Source: Streptomyces sp. TP-A0356 (GTDB lineage Bacteria > Actinomycetota > Actinomycetes > Streptomycetales > Streptomycetaceae). From it: DNA of 64,000 bases. The position numbers and the translations under genes were made by a program. Positions 45,002 to 53,542 of this stretch are shown here, piece after piece. The notes under the pieces were generated by a model. The model was given only the letters and a program-made list of their open reading frames with translations. It was not told where the DNA came from and did not search any database. The first letter of the stretch is position 1; each line of letters opens with the position of its first letter. The DNA lies in the NCBI RefSeq assembly GCF_001417775.1, contig NZ_BBZJ01000012.1:558001-622000 (forward strand), written 5' to 3'.

Positions 45002-45071
45002 ACGCTAGACGTCCCCTGCGGGGGACGACGTCAGCCCGGCGAGGTGATCACGCGTACTCCCCGGGGAGTAC
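45002..45071 (-). promoter_or_regulatory. Promoter region of the two-component operon
   Basis: On the minus strand TAGCGT (45007-45002) ends seven bases before ATG 44994. The spacer and -35 area is filled by GTCCCC-TGC-GGGGGAC flanked by GACGTC on both sides (45008-45032). Upstream lies a perfect 18-bp palindrome, GTACTCCCCGGGGAGTAC (45054-45071). Confidence 0.55.
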
Positions 45072-45085
45072 GTCACCGGGCGTAC

Positions 45086-45775
45086 TCACCGCTGCGCCAT
45101 CAGGCCATCCGCCAGTCGCGCCGCAGCGTGCCGGAAGAACGCCTCACGATCCTCCACCACCTTGTTGAACTGCCCGAACACCTCGAACCCGACCAGTCCG
45201 TACAGCTGCGCCCAGGCGGCGACCATGGCCGTGACCAGCTCCGCCGGGAGGTCGGGCGCCAGGTCGGCGGCCATGCGCCGGGCCTCGGGTTCCAGTTCCG
45301 CGGGCAGCGGGGTGGGAGCCCCTCCGTGCTGCCGGTACGCCTCGCGCACGATGTCGATCAGCAGGACGCCCACGCGGGAGGCCGGCGGAATGGTCGCCTC
45401 GGGCGCGAAGTACCCGGGCACGGGGGACCCGTAGATCAACGCGTACTCGTGCGGATGCGCGAGCGCCCAGCCGCGCACGGCTTCGCAGACGGCGAGCCAG
45501 CGCTGCGCGGGGGCGGCGTCCATGGCCTGGGTGGCCGCTGTCTCGGCCGCCTCGCCGAGGGAGTCGTAGGCGTCGATGATGAGCGCGGTGAGCAGGTCGT
45601 CGCGGCTGGGGAAGTAGCGGTACAGCGCGGAGGAGACCATACCGAGTTCCCGGGCGACGGCGCGGAGCGAGAGCCGGGCGGCGCCCTCAGCGGCGAGCTG
45701 TCTGCGCGCCTCGTCCTTGATGGCGGCGGTGACTTCCATCCGGGCACGGGCGCGGGCTCCTTGTGGGGTGCTCAT
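45086..45775 (-). CDS. TetR-family transcriptional regulator
   Basis: 229 residues from ATG 45775. N-terminal TetR helix-turn-helix with LSLRAVARELGMVSSALYRYFPSRDDLLTALI (quoted in part: VARELGMVSSALYRYFPSRD) and a C-terminal ligand domain of the WHG type, with EYALIYGSPVPGY. Divergent from the deazaflavin-type oxidoreductase gene; the palindromes between them are its likely operators. Confidence 0.92.
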   Translation of the reverse strand: MSTPQGARARARMEVTAAIKDEARRQLAAEGAARLSLRAVARELGMVSSALYRYFPSRDDLLTALIIDAYDSLGEAAETAATQAMDAAPAQRWLAVCEAVRGWALAHPHEYALIYGSPVPGYFAPEATIPPASRVGVLLIDIVREAYRQHGGAPTPLPAELEPEARRMAADLAPDLPAELVTAMVAAWAQLYGLVGFEVFGQFNKVVEDREAFFRHAAARLADGLMAQR

Positions 45776-45817
45776 GCGGGCAGTGTGCCACGCTTCTGGA
45801 GCACTGCACACGTTACG

Positions 45818-46038
45818 GAGCGGTGCTCACTCCCAGGGGGCGGCTTGCACCACACAGGAGGGCGAGAGCACCGCAGGAGGGCAAGGGCAGCGCACAGGAG
45901 GGCAAGGGCAGCGCACAGGAGAGTGAGAGCACCGCACAAATACAAGAGCGCCGCTCTTGCTTTGGATCACCGATCTCCCCCACACTGTTCATCGAGCGAG
46001 AGCACTGCTCTCGAACCATGGGTGAGAGCGCCGCTCTC
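45818..46038. promoter_or_regulatory. Array of GAGC-N3-GCTC palindromes
   Basis: CAAGAGC-GCC-GCTCTTG (45943-45959), CGAGAGC-ACT-GCTCTCG (45997-46013), GAGAGC-GCC-GCTCTC (46024-46038) and a shorter GAGC-GGT-GCTC (45818-45828), all in the 283-bp divergent gap between the TetR gene and the oxidoreductase gene. The centres of the last two strong sites are 26 bp apart. Best read as TetR operators. Confidence 0.8.
45856..45937. repeat. Four 21-bp tandem repeats
   Basis: Two exact copies of a 21-bp unit (AGGAGGGCAAGGGCAGCGCA plus C; 45875-45895 and 45896-45916) are flanked by variants at 45856-45874 (19 bp) and 45917-45937 that carry GAGAGCACCGC, a half-site-like version of the neighbouring palindromes. 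The 21-bp period equals two helical turns. Confidence 0.8.
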
Positions 46039-46058
46039 CCGATTCGGTGGGGGTCACC

Positions 46059-46520
46059 ATGTCGACGTCTTCGTCGTCGCCGTACTACCTCAAGGGCAGC
46101 CCACTGGCCGTCCGGTTCAACAACGCCGTCGGCTGGCTGGCCCGCCACGGGCTCAGCATCGCCGGCACGGCGGAGATGTCCGTGCGCGGCCGCAAGAGCG
46201 GGCAGATGCAGCGCATCCCGGTCAATCCACACACGCAGGCGGGCGAGCAGTACCTCGTCTCCGCCCGCGGGCACTCCCAGTGGGTGCGCAACATGCGGGT
46301 GGCGGGCGGTGGGGAGCTGCGCGTGGGGCGCAAGGTCCGCGAGTTCACCGCGGTGGAGCTTCCCGACGAGGAGAAGCTCCCGATCCTGCGCGCCTATCTG
46401 GAGAAGTGGGGCTGGGAGGTCAACCAGTACTTCAAGGGAGTCACGGCCAGGTCCACCGACGAGGAGATCGTCGCCGCGGCCCCCGACCACCCCGTCTTCC
46501 GGATCACCGTCAGGAACTGA
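46059..46520 (+). CDS. Nitroreductase/deazaflavin (F420)-dependent oxidoreductase
   Basis: 153 residues of the Ddn-like split-barrel family. It has the typical opening YYLKGSPLAVRFNN, then RGRKSGQMQRIPVNP and SARGHSQWVRNMRVAGG. Related proteins use F420H2 to reduce quinones, nitroimidazoles or aflatoxin-like compounds. ATG 46059 follows GGGGG; it is divergent from the TetR gene, its probable repressor. The 3' end overlaps the opposing reductase gene by 11 bp. Confidence 0.88.
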   Translation: MSTSSSSPYYLKGSPLAVRFNNAVGWLARHGLSIAGTAEMSVRGRKSGQMQRIPVNPHTQAGEQYLVSARGHSQWVRNMRVAGGGELRVGRKVREFTAVELPDEEKLPILRAYLEKWGWEVNQYFKGVTARSTDEEIVAAAPDHPVFRITVRN

Positions 46521-47742
46521 CCTCGTCGCCCGCGGGCCCCGGGTCGAGCGCGGTCAGCGCGCGCTGGGCGATCGGGTGGGTACGGACGATCTCCCCCACG
46601 GACGTGGAGCCCTGGGTGATGTCCTTGAACGCCTTCCAGGCGGGACGGAAGCCGGTCAGAGCCGCGTGGAACAGGCCGGGACGGCGCTCGAACACCATCA
46701 GCAGCCGCTTGCCCACACTCATCTCGACGCCCAGGCCGGCCTTGATCGCGAACGCGTAGTTCAGGGCCTGCCGACGCGTGTCCACCGCGTCGTGCGCCTC
46801 CGCGATCCGCACCGCCCACTCCCCCGCGAGCCGTCCCGACCGCAGCGCGAACGAGATTCCCTCACGGGTCCACGGCTCCAGCAGCCCCGCCGCGTCCCCG
46901 CACACCAGCACCCGCCCGCGTGACAGCGGCGAGTCGTCGGCGCGGCAGCGGGTCAAGTGCCCGGAGGAGATGCTCGGTTCGAAGCCGGCGAGCCCGAGCC
47001 GGGCGATGAAGTCCTCCAAGTACCGCTTGGTGGCGGCGCCTTCACCGCGCGCGGAGATCACACCGACCGTCAGCGTGTCGCCCTTGGGGAAGACCCAGCC
47101 GTAGCTCCCCGGCATCGGGCCCCAGTCGATGAGCACCCGGCCCCTCCAGTCCTCGGCGACGGTCCCGGGCACCGGGATCTCCGCCTCCAGGCCCAGATCC
47201 ACCTGGTCGAGCTTCACGCCGACGTGCGCTCCTATCCTGCTCGCGCTGCCGTCCGCGCCCACGACGGCACGCGCCAGGAGGGTCTCGCCGCCCTGCAGGA
47301 CGACAGCGACCGTACGCCGGTCCGGGACCGCGGAGCCGTGCTGCTCGACCCGGGAGACCGTCACACCCGTCCGCAGCTCCGCGCCCGCCTTCTGCGCGTG
47401 CTCGACCAGCTGCTGGTCGAACTCCGGGCGGTTGATCAGCCCGAACAGCATCTGCTTGGAGCGACGGGTGCGGCTGAAGCGGCCGTTGTTCGAGAAGGTG
47501 ACCGCGTGCACCCGGTCGCGCAGCGGAAGCTCGAAGCCGGGCGGCAGGTTGTCGCGCGAGGGGCCGATGATGCCGCCGCCGCACGTCTTGTAGCGAGGCA
47601 GCTCCGCCTTCTCCAGCAACAGGACGCTGCGTCCCGCGACCGCCGCCGCATAGGCGGCCGAGGCCCCCGCGGGTCCCGCGCCCACCACGACGACGTCCCA
47701 CACCCGCCGCACGCCGTCCGCCGAAGAGTTCTCGCTGCTCAC
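46510..47742 (-). CDS. Geranylgeranyl reductase-family FAD protein
   Basis: 410 residues. FAD-binding VVVGAGPAGASAA at the N-terminus, RYKTCGGGI near residue 50 and VCGDAAGLLEPWTREGI (second FAD motif). The family saturates isoprenoid chains of lipids or quinones; in actinobacteria the substrate is often menaquinone. Monocistronic, convergent with the F420-type gene. Confidence 0.88.
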   Translation of the reverse strand: MSSENSSADGVRRVWDVVVVGAGPAGASAAYAAAVAGRSVLLLEKAELPRYKTCGGGIIGPSRDNLPPGFELPLRDRVHAVTFSNNGRFSRTRRSKQMLFGLINRPEFDQQLVEHAQKAGAELRTGVTVSRVEQHGSAVPDRRTVAVVLQGGETLLARAVVGADGSASRIGAHVGVKLDQVDLGLEAEIPVPGTVAEDWRGRVLIDWGPMPGSYGWVFPKGDTLTVGVISARGEGAATKRYLEDFIARLGLAGFEPSISSGHLTRCRADDSPLSRGRVLVCGDAAGLLEPWTREGISFALRSGRLAGEWAVRIAEAHDAVDTRRQALNYAFAIKAGLGVEMSVGKRLLMVFERRPGLFHAALTGFRPAWKAFKDITQGSTSVGEIVRTHPIAQRALTALDPGPAGDEVSS

Positions 47743-47894
47743 GATGGTCTACTGCTCCCGATCAAGCCGCTGCCGCACCTGTCTCCCGCATCCTACGGCG
47801 GCGTCCGCGCAGGCCGCTGTGGGAGGATCGGCAGCGTATGCGCACTGCACACCAGTACGCGCCTACGCACACACGATCAACACGTATACGGAAG

Positions 47895-47906
47895 TACTCA
47901 TCAGTA
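47895..47906. promoter_or_regulatory. TACT-N4-AGTA palindrome
   Basis: TACTCATCAGTA lies in the divergent gap between the geranylgeranyl reductase and dipeptidase genes, 29 bp before the dipeptidase ATG. A nearly identical element (TACTCGTCAGTA) lies upstream of etfB at 60371. Confidence 0.45.
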
Positions 47907-47934
47907 CAACGTCGCACCTACAAGGAGCGTGCCC

Positions 47935-49290
47935 ATGTCGTCGAATCCGGTCGCCGATACCGTCGCCTCGCTGATGCCCAGGGCGAAGGAGGAGCTCACC
48001 GAACTGGTGGCCTTCAAATCGGTGGCGGACTTCGACCAGTTCCCGAAGAGCGAGAGCGAGGGCGCTGCCCGGTGGGTCGCCGACGCGCTGCGCACCGAGG
48101 GGTTCCAGGACGTGGCGCTGCTGGACACCCCGGACGGGACACAGTCGGTCTACGGCTACCTGCCCGGTCCCGAGGGCGCGAAGACGGTCCTGCTGTACGC
48201 GCACTACGACGTGCAGCCGCCGCTCGACGAGGCCGGCTGGACCACCCCGCCGTTCGAGCTGACCGAGCGCGACGGCCGTTGGTACGGGCGCGGCACCGCC
48301 GACTGCAAGGGCGGCGTCATGATGCACCTGCTGGCACTGCGCGCGCTCAAGGCGAACGGCGGCGTGCCCGTGCACGTCAAGGTCATCACCGAGGGCTCCG
48401 AGGAGCAGGGCACCGGTGGTCTGGAACGGTACGCCGAGGAACACCCGGACCTCCTCGCGGCCGACGCCATCGTGATCGGGGACGCGGGCAACTTCCGCGT
48501 GGGCCTGCCGACGGTCACCTCGACGCTGCGCGGCATGACCCTGGTCCGGGTACAGGTCGACACGCTCGAAGGCAACCTGCACTCGGGCCAGTTCGGCGGA
48601 GCCGCGCCCGACGCGCTCGCAGCGCTGATCCGCGTACTGGACTCGCTGCGGGCCGAGGACGGCTCGACGACCGTCGACGGGCTGGCCGCCGAGACGCGTT
48701 GGGCGGGCGTCGAGTACGCGGAGGAGCAGTTCCGCAAGGACGCCAAGGTGCTCGACGGAGTGGAACTGATCGGTTCCGGCTCGGTCGCCGACCGCATCTG
48801 GGCGCGTCCGGCCGTGACCGTTCTCGGTATCGACTGCCCGCCGGTCGTGGGCGCGACCCCCTCGGTCCAGGCGAGCGCCCGCGCGCTGATCAGCCTGCGG
48901 GTGCCGCCGGGCGTGGACGCCGCCGAGGCGACGAAGCTGCTCCAGGCCCACCTGGAGGCGCGCACGCCGTGGGGGGCCCGGGTGCGGACGGAGCAGATCG
49001 GGCAGGGGCAGGCGTTTCGCGCGGACACCTCCAGCCCTGCGTACAGCGCGATGGCCGGGGCGATGGCGGCCGCCTACCCGGGCCAGGAGATGCAGTACGC
49101 GGGCCAGGGCGGTTCCATCCCGCTGTGCAACACCCTCGCGTCGCTCTATCCGCAGGCGGAGATTCTCCTCATCGGTCTGAGCGAGCCGGAGGCACAGATC
49201 CACGCGGTCAACGAGAGCGTGTCCCCGCAGGAGCTGGAACGCCTGTCGGTCGCCGAGGCGTTGTTCCTGCGCAACTACGCGGCGAGCTGA
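47935..49290 (+). CDS. M20-family dipeptidase
   Basis: 451 residues. Metal-binding His in LLYAHYDVQPP, Asp in GRGTADCKGG, and the catalytic Glu pair in ITEGSEEQGTGG; a dimerisation domain is inserted mid-protein. Cytoplasmic dinuclear-zinc peptidase of the carnosinase-like branch. ATG 47935 follows AAGGAG seven bases upstream. A hairpin follows. Confidence 0.92.
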   Translation: MSSNPVADTVASLMPRAKEELTELVAFKSVADFDQFPKSESEGAARWVADALRTEGFQDVALLDTPDGTQSVYGYLPGPEGAKTVLLYAHYDVQPPLDEAGWTTPPFELTERDGRWYGRGTADCKGGVMMHLLALRALKANGGVPVHVKVITEGSEEQGTGGLERYAEEHPDLLAADAIVIGDAGNFRVGLPTVTSTLRGMTLVRVQVDTLEGNLHSGQFGGAAPDALAALIRVLDSLRAEDGSTTVDGLAAETRWAGVEYAEEQFRKDAKVLDGVELIGSGSVADRIWARPAVTVLGIDCPPVVGATPSVQASARALISLRVPPGVDAAEATKLLQAHLEARTPWGARVRTEQIGQGQAFRADTSSPAYSAMAGAMAAAYPGQEMQYAGQGGSIPLCNTLASLYPQAEILLIGLSEPEAQIHAVNESVSPQELERLSVAEALFLRNYAAS

Positions 49291-49308
49291 GCCGCTCTGC
49301 CGACAGCG

Positions 49309-49338
49309 AAGGGTCCTCGCCCGCGGGCGGGGCCCCTT
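49309..49338 (+). terminator. Hairpin terminator after dipeptidase gene
   Basis: Near-perfect stem of about 13 pairs starting AAGGG and ending CCCTT, with one mismatch and one G-T pair, 18 bp after the stop. Confidence 0.65.
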
Positions 49339-49351
49339 CTACGGTCCTGCC

Positions 49352-49560
49352 ATGGACGTCATCGAACTCCTTCCGCGCCTTGCCCTCCTGCGCTTTCCGG
49401 TCTTCCACCCCGGATCTCATGCGTCACGCGCCGCTCGCCGTCGCCCGGACCGACTTCAGCCGACGGCTCCAGTTCGAGAGCCGACAGACCCCGTACCCGT
49501 ACGAGGCGCTCCAGGGCGCCTACGACACTCATGCACCGTTTCCGCGTGGGGTCAGGGGTC
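49352..49560 (+). pseudogene. Possible 5' remnant of an MBL-fold hydrolase gene
   Basis: From ATG 49352 the frame reads MDVIELLPRLALLRFPV, which matches the start of Streptomyces metallo-beta-lactamase-fold hydrolases, then becomes nonsense. A downstream coding-like stretch in another frame (RHAPLAVARTDFSRRLQFES) is not recognised. TACGGT six bases before the ATG looks like a surviving leaderless promoter. Short match, so only tentative. Confidence 0.4.
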
Positions 49561-49568
49561 CGGGGGCT

Positions 49569-50609
49569 TCAGCCGACGGGCACCCCGGCCTCCAGGTAGA
49601 GCGCCGCGCCGCGTTCGCGGGCTCTGAGCGCCCAGCGGAGCCGTTCGTAGCGCACGGGCGGCAGCAGGTCGGCCGCTTCCTCCTCCGTCACGAACCGCCA
49701 GTCACGCAACTCGGGTCCGGGCAGCAGGAAGCGGCCCGCTTCGCCGCTGTCGAGCCGGCCGCCGTCGAAGAGGAGGCGCAGGCCGCCGTAGCCGGGCGGC
49801 GCGGGCGGTTCCCAGTCGACGACCAGGAGCCGGGGTACCTCGTCGAGCGTGATCCCGGTCTCCTCCGCGACCTCGCGCATGCCGGCACGGGCGGGGGCCT
49901 CTCCAGGTTCGACGACTCCGCCGGGGAACTCCCAGCCGGCCTTGTAGGTGGGGTCGACGAGCAGCACCCGGTCGTGCTCGTCGAAGAGGAGCACACCGGC
50001 GGCGAGGGTCTCGCCGGTCGGTTCGGGGGTCTGCACGATGTCGCAGACGGGCGCGTCACCGGTACGGACGGCGGCGGCGATCCGCAGGGCGGCGTCGTAG
50101 GGGGTGAGAGCACTGGTGTCGACGGGGTGCGCGTCGGCCGTGAGCCAGGCGGCGAGGGCGGCACGATAGGGCTCGATGTGGTCGTATGACCACTGGCGGA
50201 TCCGCATCTCGCCGTCCGGGAGGTCGGGCGGGACGTCCCGTCCGGCTATTCGCTCACGCAGGATCGTTTCGGCCGGAGCGAGCAGGACATGGCATACGGG
50301 GATGCGCCGGGAGGCGAGGCCACCGAAGATCTCGTCGCGGTACTCCTGGCGCAGCAGGGTCATCGGAACCACGAGGACACCGCCCAGCTCGGCGAGCATC
50401 GCGGCCGCCGTGTCGATCACGAGCCGTCGCCAGATCGGCAGGTCCTGGAAGTCGCCGACCTCGGCGAGGCGTTTGGGCGGCAGCAGGTGCGCGAGCGCTC
50501 CGCCGATGACCTCGGGGTCGAAGAGCGTGCTGTTCGGGATCAGTTCGATCAGTTCCCGTGCGGTGGTCGTCTTTCCCGCACCGAACGCACCGTTGATCCA
50601 GACGATCAC
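49569..50609 (-). CDS. TmrB-like P-loop kinase fused to a Nudix hydrolase
   Basis: 346 residues, GTG start after GAGGGGGAACC. Residues 1-about 190 resemble TmrB: VIVWINGAFGAGKTT (P-loop, Lys13), LFDPEVIG, DFQDLPIWRRL and VVPMTLLRQEY. From about 200 a Nudix domain follows, with box GGVVEPGE...REVAEETGI (230-252). TmrB is a tunicamycin-resistance ATP-binding protein; the Nudix domain may remove a nucleotide-linked product. Cytoplasmic. Function of the fusion unknown. Confidence 0.88.
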   Translation of the reverse strand: MIVWINGAFGAGKTTTARELIELIPNSTLFDPEVIGGALAHLLPPKRLAEVGDFQDLPIWRRLVIDTAAAMLAELGGVLVVPMTLLRQEYRDEIFGGLASRRIPVCHVLLAPAETILRERIAGRDVPPDLPDGEMRIRQWSYDHIEPYRAALAAWLTADAHPVDTSALTPYDAALRIAAAVRTGDAPVCDIVQTPEPTGETLAAGVLLFDEHDRVLLVDPTYKAGWEFPGGVVEPGEAPARAGMREVAEETGITLDEVPRLLVVDWEPPAPPGYGGLRLLFDGGRLDSGEAGRFLLPGPELRDWRFVTEEEAADLLPPVRYERLRWALRARERGAALYLEAGVPVG

Positions 50610-50761
50610 GGTTCCCCCTCTTCTGTTGGCCCCCTGTGGCTTGCCCGCTCCACCCTGCCACGGAAACCCGGCGCTGATGAGGGCGCGTCCGGCGGCCGAC
50701 GCACCGTGGTGCCGGTGCCCCTGTTCGTCCGGGACACCGGCACCACGACGTGCTCTTCGCG

Positions 50762-50965
50762 TCAGCCGTTCTGACCGCTCTGCCCCGGGGCGGCCGCGTC
50801 CGCGGTGGGGGTGTCCTGCCCGAGGGTGTAGTCGAGGGTGCTGAGCGTGTCCTTGACGTGGAGATCGCCGAGCGGTTCGTGGTCGGCGGCGTGGGACGGA
50901 CTGACGGCGGCCACGACGAATCCGGTGGCGAGGGAGGCGATGGCGAGCATGCTGCGCTTCTTCAT
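50762..50965 (-). CDS. Small secreted protein
   Basis: 67 residues. Sec signal peptide: MKKR, hydrophobic core SMLAIASLATGFVVAAV, and SHA before a probable cleavage after residue 26. The mature 41 residues are acidic and Ser/Thr/Gly/Gln-rich at the end. Not recognised beyond resemblance to small Streptomyces secreted proteins. Divergent from the alpha-galactosidase gene. Confidence 0.7.
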   Translation of the reverse strand: MKKRSMLAIASLATGFVVAAVSPSHAADHEPLGDLHVKDTLSTLDYTLGQDTPTADAAAPGQSGQNG

Positions 50966-51337
50966 GCCCGTTCAACTGCGAATCGCGGCTGGGGTCACGG
51001 TCACCGGGTCGTGTCGCGTGACCGCACCGGCCCCGACGGCCGCACACTGTAAGAGGCTCCGCCGGGACATCCGATGTCCTGGCACGCCTCTGTCCATACC
51101 AAGGCCCCCCAACGATGACCGTGCCATGTCCCCCTCTTCGGGGTGCCACTCAACACAACCGAACGTGAGGCTTGGATCTCACTCCCAACTTGGCTCGTAG
51201 TCAAGGGGTATGACGGGGTATCGAACGATCGTTGCGCCTCCTCTTCCACCACAGTCCAACACAGTCTACCGTTGGCGCGCACGGTTGACGCGAACATGCA
51301 GACATCCAACCTTTCGCGAGGGCGGAGGAACGTAACG
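50966..51337. other. Divergent intergenic region before alpha-galactosidase
   Basis: 372 bp with no gene recognised. AACGATCGTT (51224-51233) is a perfect 10-bp palindrome and a candidate operator. GGCGGAGGAA near 51322 is the ribosome site for GTG 51338. Confidence 0.5.
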
Positions 51338-53371
51338 GTGCGTCACCTTCTCGCCCGCACGACCCGTCGAGGCGTGCTCGGGGCGCTCGCCGCAGGACTG
51401 TTGTGCACGACCGGGCTCGCCGCGCCGGCCCTGGCCGCCCCCGGCGCCCACCAGGCCTCGCCGGCGCTCGCCGATGGCCTCGCCCTCACCCCGCCCATGG
51501 GTTTCAACAACTGGAACTCCACGCACTGCCGGGCGGAGTTCAACGAGTCGATGGTGAAGGGGATCGCGGACCTCTTCGTCGCGAGGGGCCTCAAGGACGC
51601 CGGCTACCAGTACGTGAACCTCGACGACTGCTGGGCCCTGCCCTCGCGGGACATGAACGGCAGGCTCGTGCCGGACCCGGTGCGCTTCCCGAACGGGATC
51701 GGGGCCGTCGCGGACTATGTGCACTCCAAGGGACTCAAGCTCGGGATCTACACCAGTGCGGGCACGAAGACATGCAACAGCGCGGGATTCCCGGGCGCGC
51801 TCGGCCACGAGTACAGCGACGCACAGCAGTTCGCCGACTGGGGCGTGGACTATCTGAAGTACGACAACTGCAACAACCAGGGCGTGGACGCCAAGCTGCG
51901 CTACACGACGATGCGCGACGCCCTCAAGGCCGCCGCACGGACCACAGGTCGCCCCATCGTCTACAGCATCTGCGAGTGGGGCGAGAACAAGCCCTGGGAG
52001 TGGGCCTCGGACGTCGGACATCTGTGGCGCACCACGGGCGACATCAGTGACACCTGGGGTTCCATGCTGTCGATCCTCAAGAAGAACCTGACGCTCGCTC
52101 CGTACGCGGGTCCCGGGCACTGGAACGACCCGGACATGCTGGAGGTGGGCAACGGCGGCATGACCGACACCGAGTACCGCACCCACTTCTCCATGTGGTC
52201 GGTGATGGCCGCGCCGCTGCTCATCGGCTCCGATCTGCGCAAGGCGACCCGGGCGACGTTCGACATCCTCGGCAACAAGGAGGTCATCGCCGCCGACCAG
52301 GATCCACTGGGCAGACAGGGCACGGTGGTCTCGTCCGAGGGCGGGCGCTGGGTGGTCACCAAGGAGATGAAGGACGGCAGCCGCACGGTGGCCCTCTTCA
52401 ACGAGACGGGCGGCGCCCAGCGGATCGCGACGACCGCCGTGGACGTCGGACTCCCGCGGGCAGCGGCGTACTCGTTGCGCGACCTGTGGCAGCACCGGAG
52501 CTACAACACCGCGGGCATGATCGCGGCGACGGTGCCCGCCCACGGCACTGTCCTCGTCCGCGTCACCGCCGACCGGCGCTGGGCGAAGCACCCGCCCGCA
52601 GTCGAACTCGGCCTCGACGGAAGCCCGTTGGTGGAGTCGGGCAGGCCGGCGAACTTCGCGTCGACGGTCACCGACCTCGGCCGTACGCCGGCCGGGCACG
52701 TGTCCGTGTCGCTGACCGCTCCCAAGGGCTGGACGGTGAGGGCGACGTCCGGGACGACCGCGCGGTCCCTGCCTGCGGGACGGTCACTGCGCACATCGTG
52801 GCAGGTGACGACCGATCAGGGCACGGCGACGGGGTCGTACGAGCTGACGCTGAGGACGGCCTACCGGTCGCCGACGGGTGCGCGGGCGCAGAGCGTGGTG
52901 CCGATCACGGCGACCGTGGTCGTGCCGCCGCCCTCCGGGGTCTCCTACCTCAGCGATCTGCCGTGGCTCTCGGCGGTCAACGGATACGGGCCGGTCGAGC
53001 GGGACACGAGCAACGGGGAGAGTGCCGCGGGCGACGGCCATCCGATCACCATCGGCGGGATCGTCCACGCCAAGGGGCTCGGTGCGCACGCGGAGAGCGA
53101 CGTCGCGTACTACACGGGCGGGGCGTGTGGAACGGTCACCGCGGAGGTCGGCGTGGACGACGAGAAGGGAGGCAAGGGCACGGTCGCCTTCGAGATCTGG
53201 GCGGACGGTACGAAGGTGGCCTCGACCGGGGTGCTGACCAACGCGATGCCCGCCCAGCCGCTGACGGCTCAGGTGACGGGCGCCCGGGTCGTCCACCTGG
53301 TCGTCACCGACGGCGGAGACGGCATCGACTCGGACCACGCGGACTGGGCGGACGCGAAGCTGAGCTGCTGA
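51338..53371 (+). CDS. Secreted GH27 alpha-galactosidase with C-terminal NPCBM domain
   Basis: 677 residues, GTG start 51338. Tat-like signal peptide (RTTRRGVLGALAAGLL, ending near APALAAPG). GH27 barrel from LALTPPMGFNNWNS, with YLDDC-like VNLDDCW, the nucleophile Asp in VDYLKYDNC and acid/base Asp in TTGDISDTW. A C-terminal beta domain of the barrel follows, then a NEW3-like module (about 410-530) and an NPCBM carbohydrate-binding domain (about 535-677, ending DSDHADWADAKLSC). Releases terminal galactose outside the cell. ATG 51296 is an alternative start lacking a good ribosome site. Confidence 0.93.
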   Translation: MRHLLARTTRRGVLGALAAGLLCTTGLAAPALAAPGAHQASPALADGLALTPPMGFNNWNSTHCRAEFNESMVKGIADLFVARGLKDAGYQYVNLDDCWALPSRDMNGRLVPDPVRFPNGIGAVADYVHSKGLKLGIYTSAGTKTCNSAGFPGALGHEYSDAQQFADWGVDYLKYDNCNNQGVDAKLRYTTMRDALKAAARTTGRPIVYSICEWGENKPWEWASDVGHLWRTTGDISDTWGSMLSILKKNLTLAPYAGPGHWNDPDMLEVGNGGMTDTEYRTHFSMWSVMAAPLLIGSDLRKATRATFDILGNKEVIAADQDPLGRQGTVVSSEGGRWVVTKEMKDGSRTVALFNETGGAQRIATTAVDVGLPRAAAYSLRDLWQHRSYNTAGMIAATVPAHGTVLVRVTADRRWAKHPPAVELGLDGSPLVESGRPANFASTVTDLGRTPAGHVSVSLTAPKGWTVRATSGTTARSLPAGRSLRTSWQVTTDQGTATGSYELTLRTAYRSPTGARAQSVVPITATVVVPPPSGVSYLSDLPWLSAVNGYGPVERDTSNGESAAGDGHPITIGGIVHAKGLGAHAESDVAYYTGGACGTVTAEVGVDDEKGGKGTVAFEIWADGTKVASTGVLTNAMPAQPLTAQVTGARVVHLVVTDGGDGIDSDHADWADAKLSC

Positions 53372-53383
53372 CGGCCCCCGTGC

Positions 53384-53414
53384 GCGTCCCCGGGGAGCCC
53401 GCCCCCGGGGACGC
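53384..53414 (+). terminator. Hairpin terminator after alpha-galactosidase gene
   Basis: Perfect 12-bp stem, GCGTCCCCGGGG against CCCCGGGGACGC, 7-nt loop, 12 bp after the stop. Confidence 0.85.
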
Positions 53415-53542
53415 CGGCGACCGTGTGCGCCGCGTCGGACGGATCCGGCGTTCAGGGGGTCGGAGCCGGGTGAGCGGAGCCCGGCCGCAGCCCCGCCCGG
53501 GGACAGGCCACAGCCCCGCCCTGGGGCAGGCCGGTGTGGCGC

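Noticed and set aside
45763..46923. Long plus-strand frame encoding QEGKGSA repeats
   Set aside because: It runs through the 21-bp DNA repeats and then out of frame across the oxidoreductase gene.
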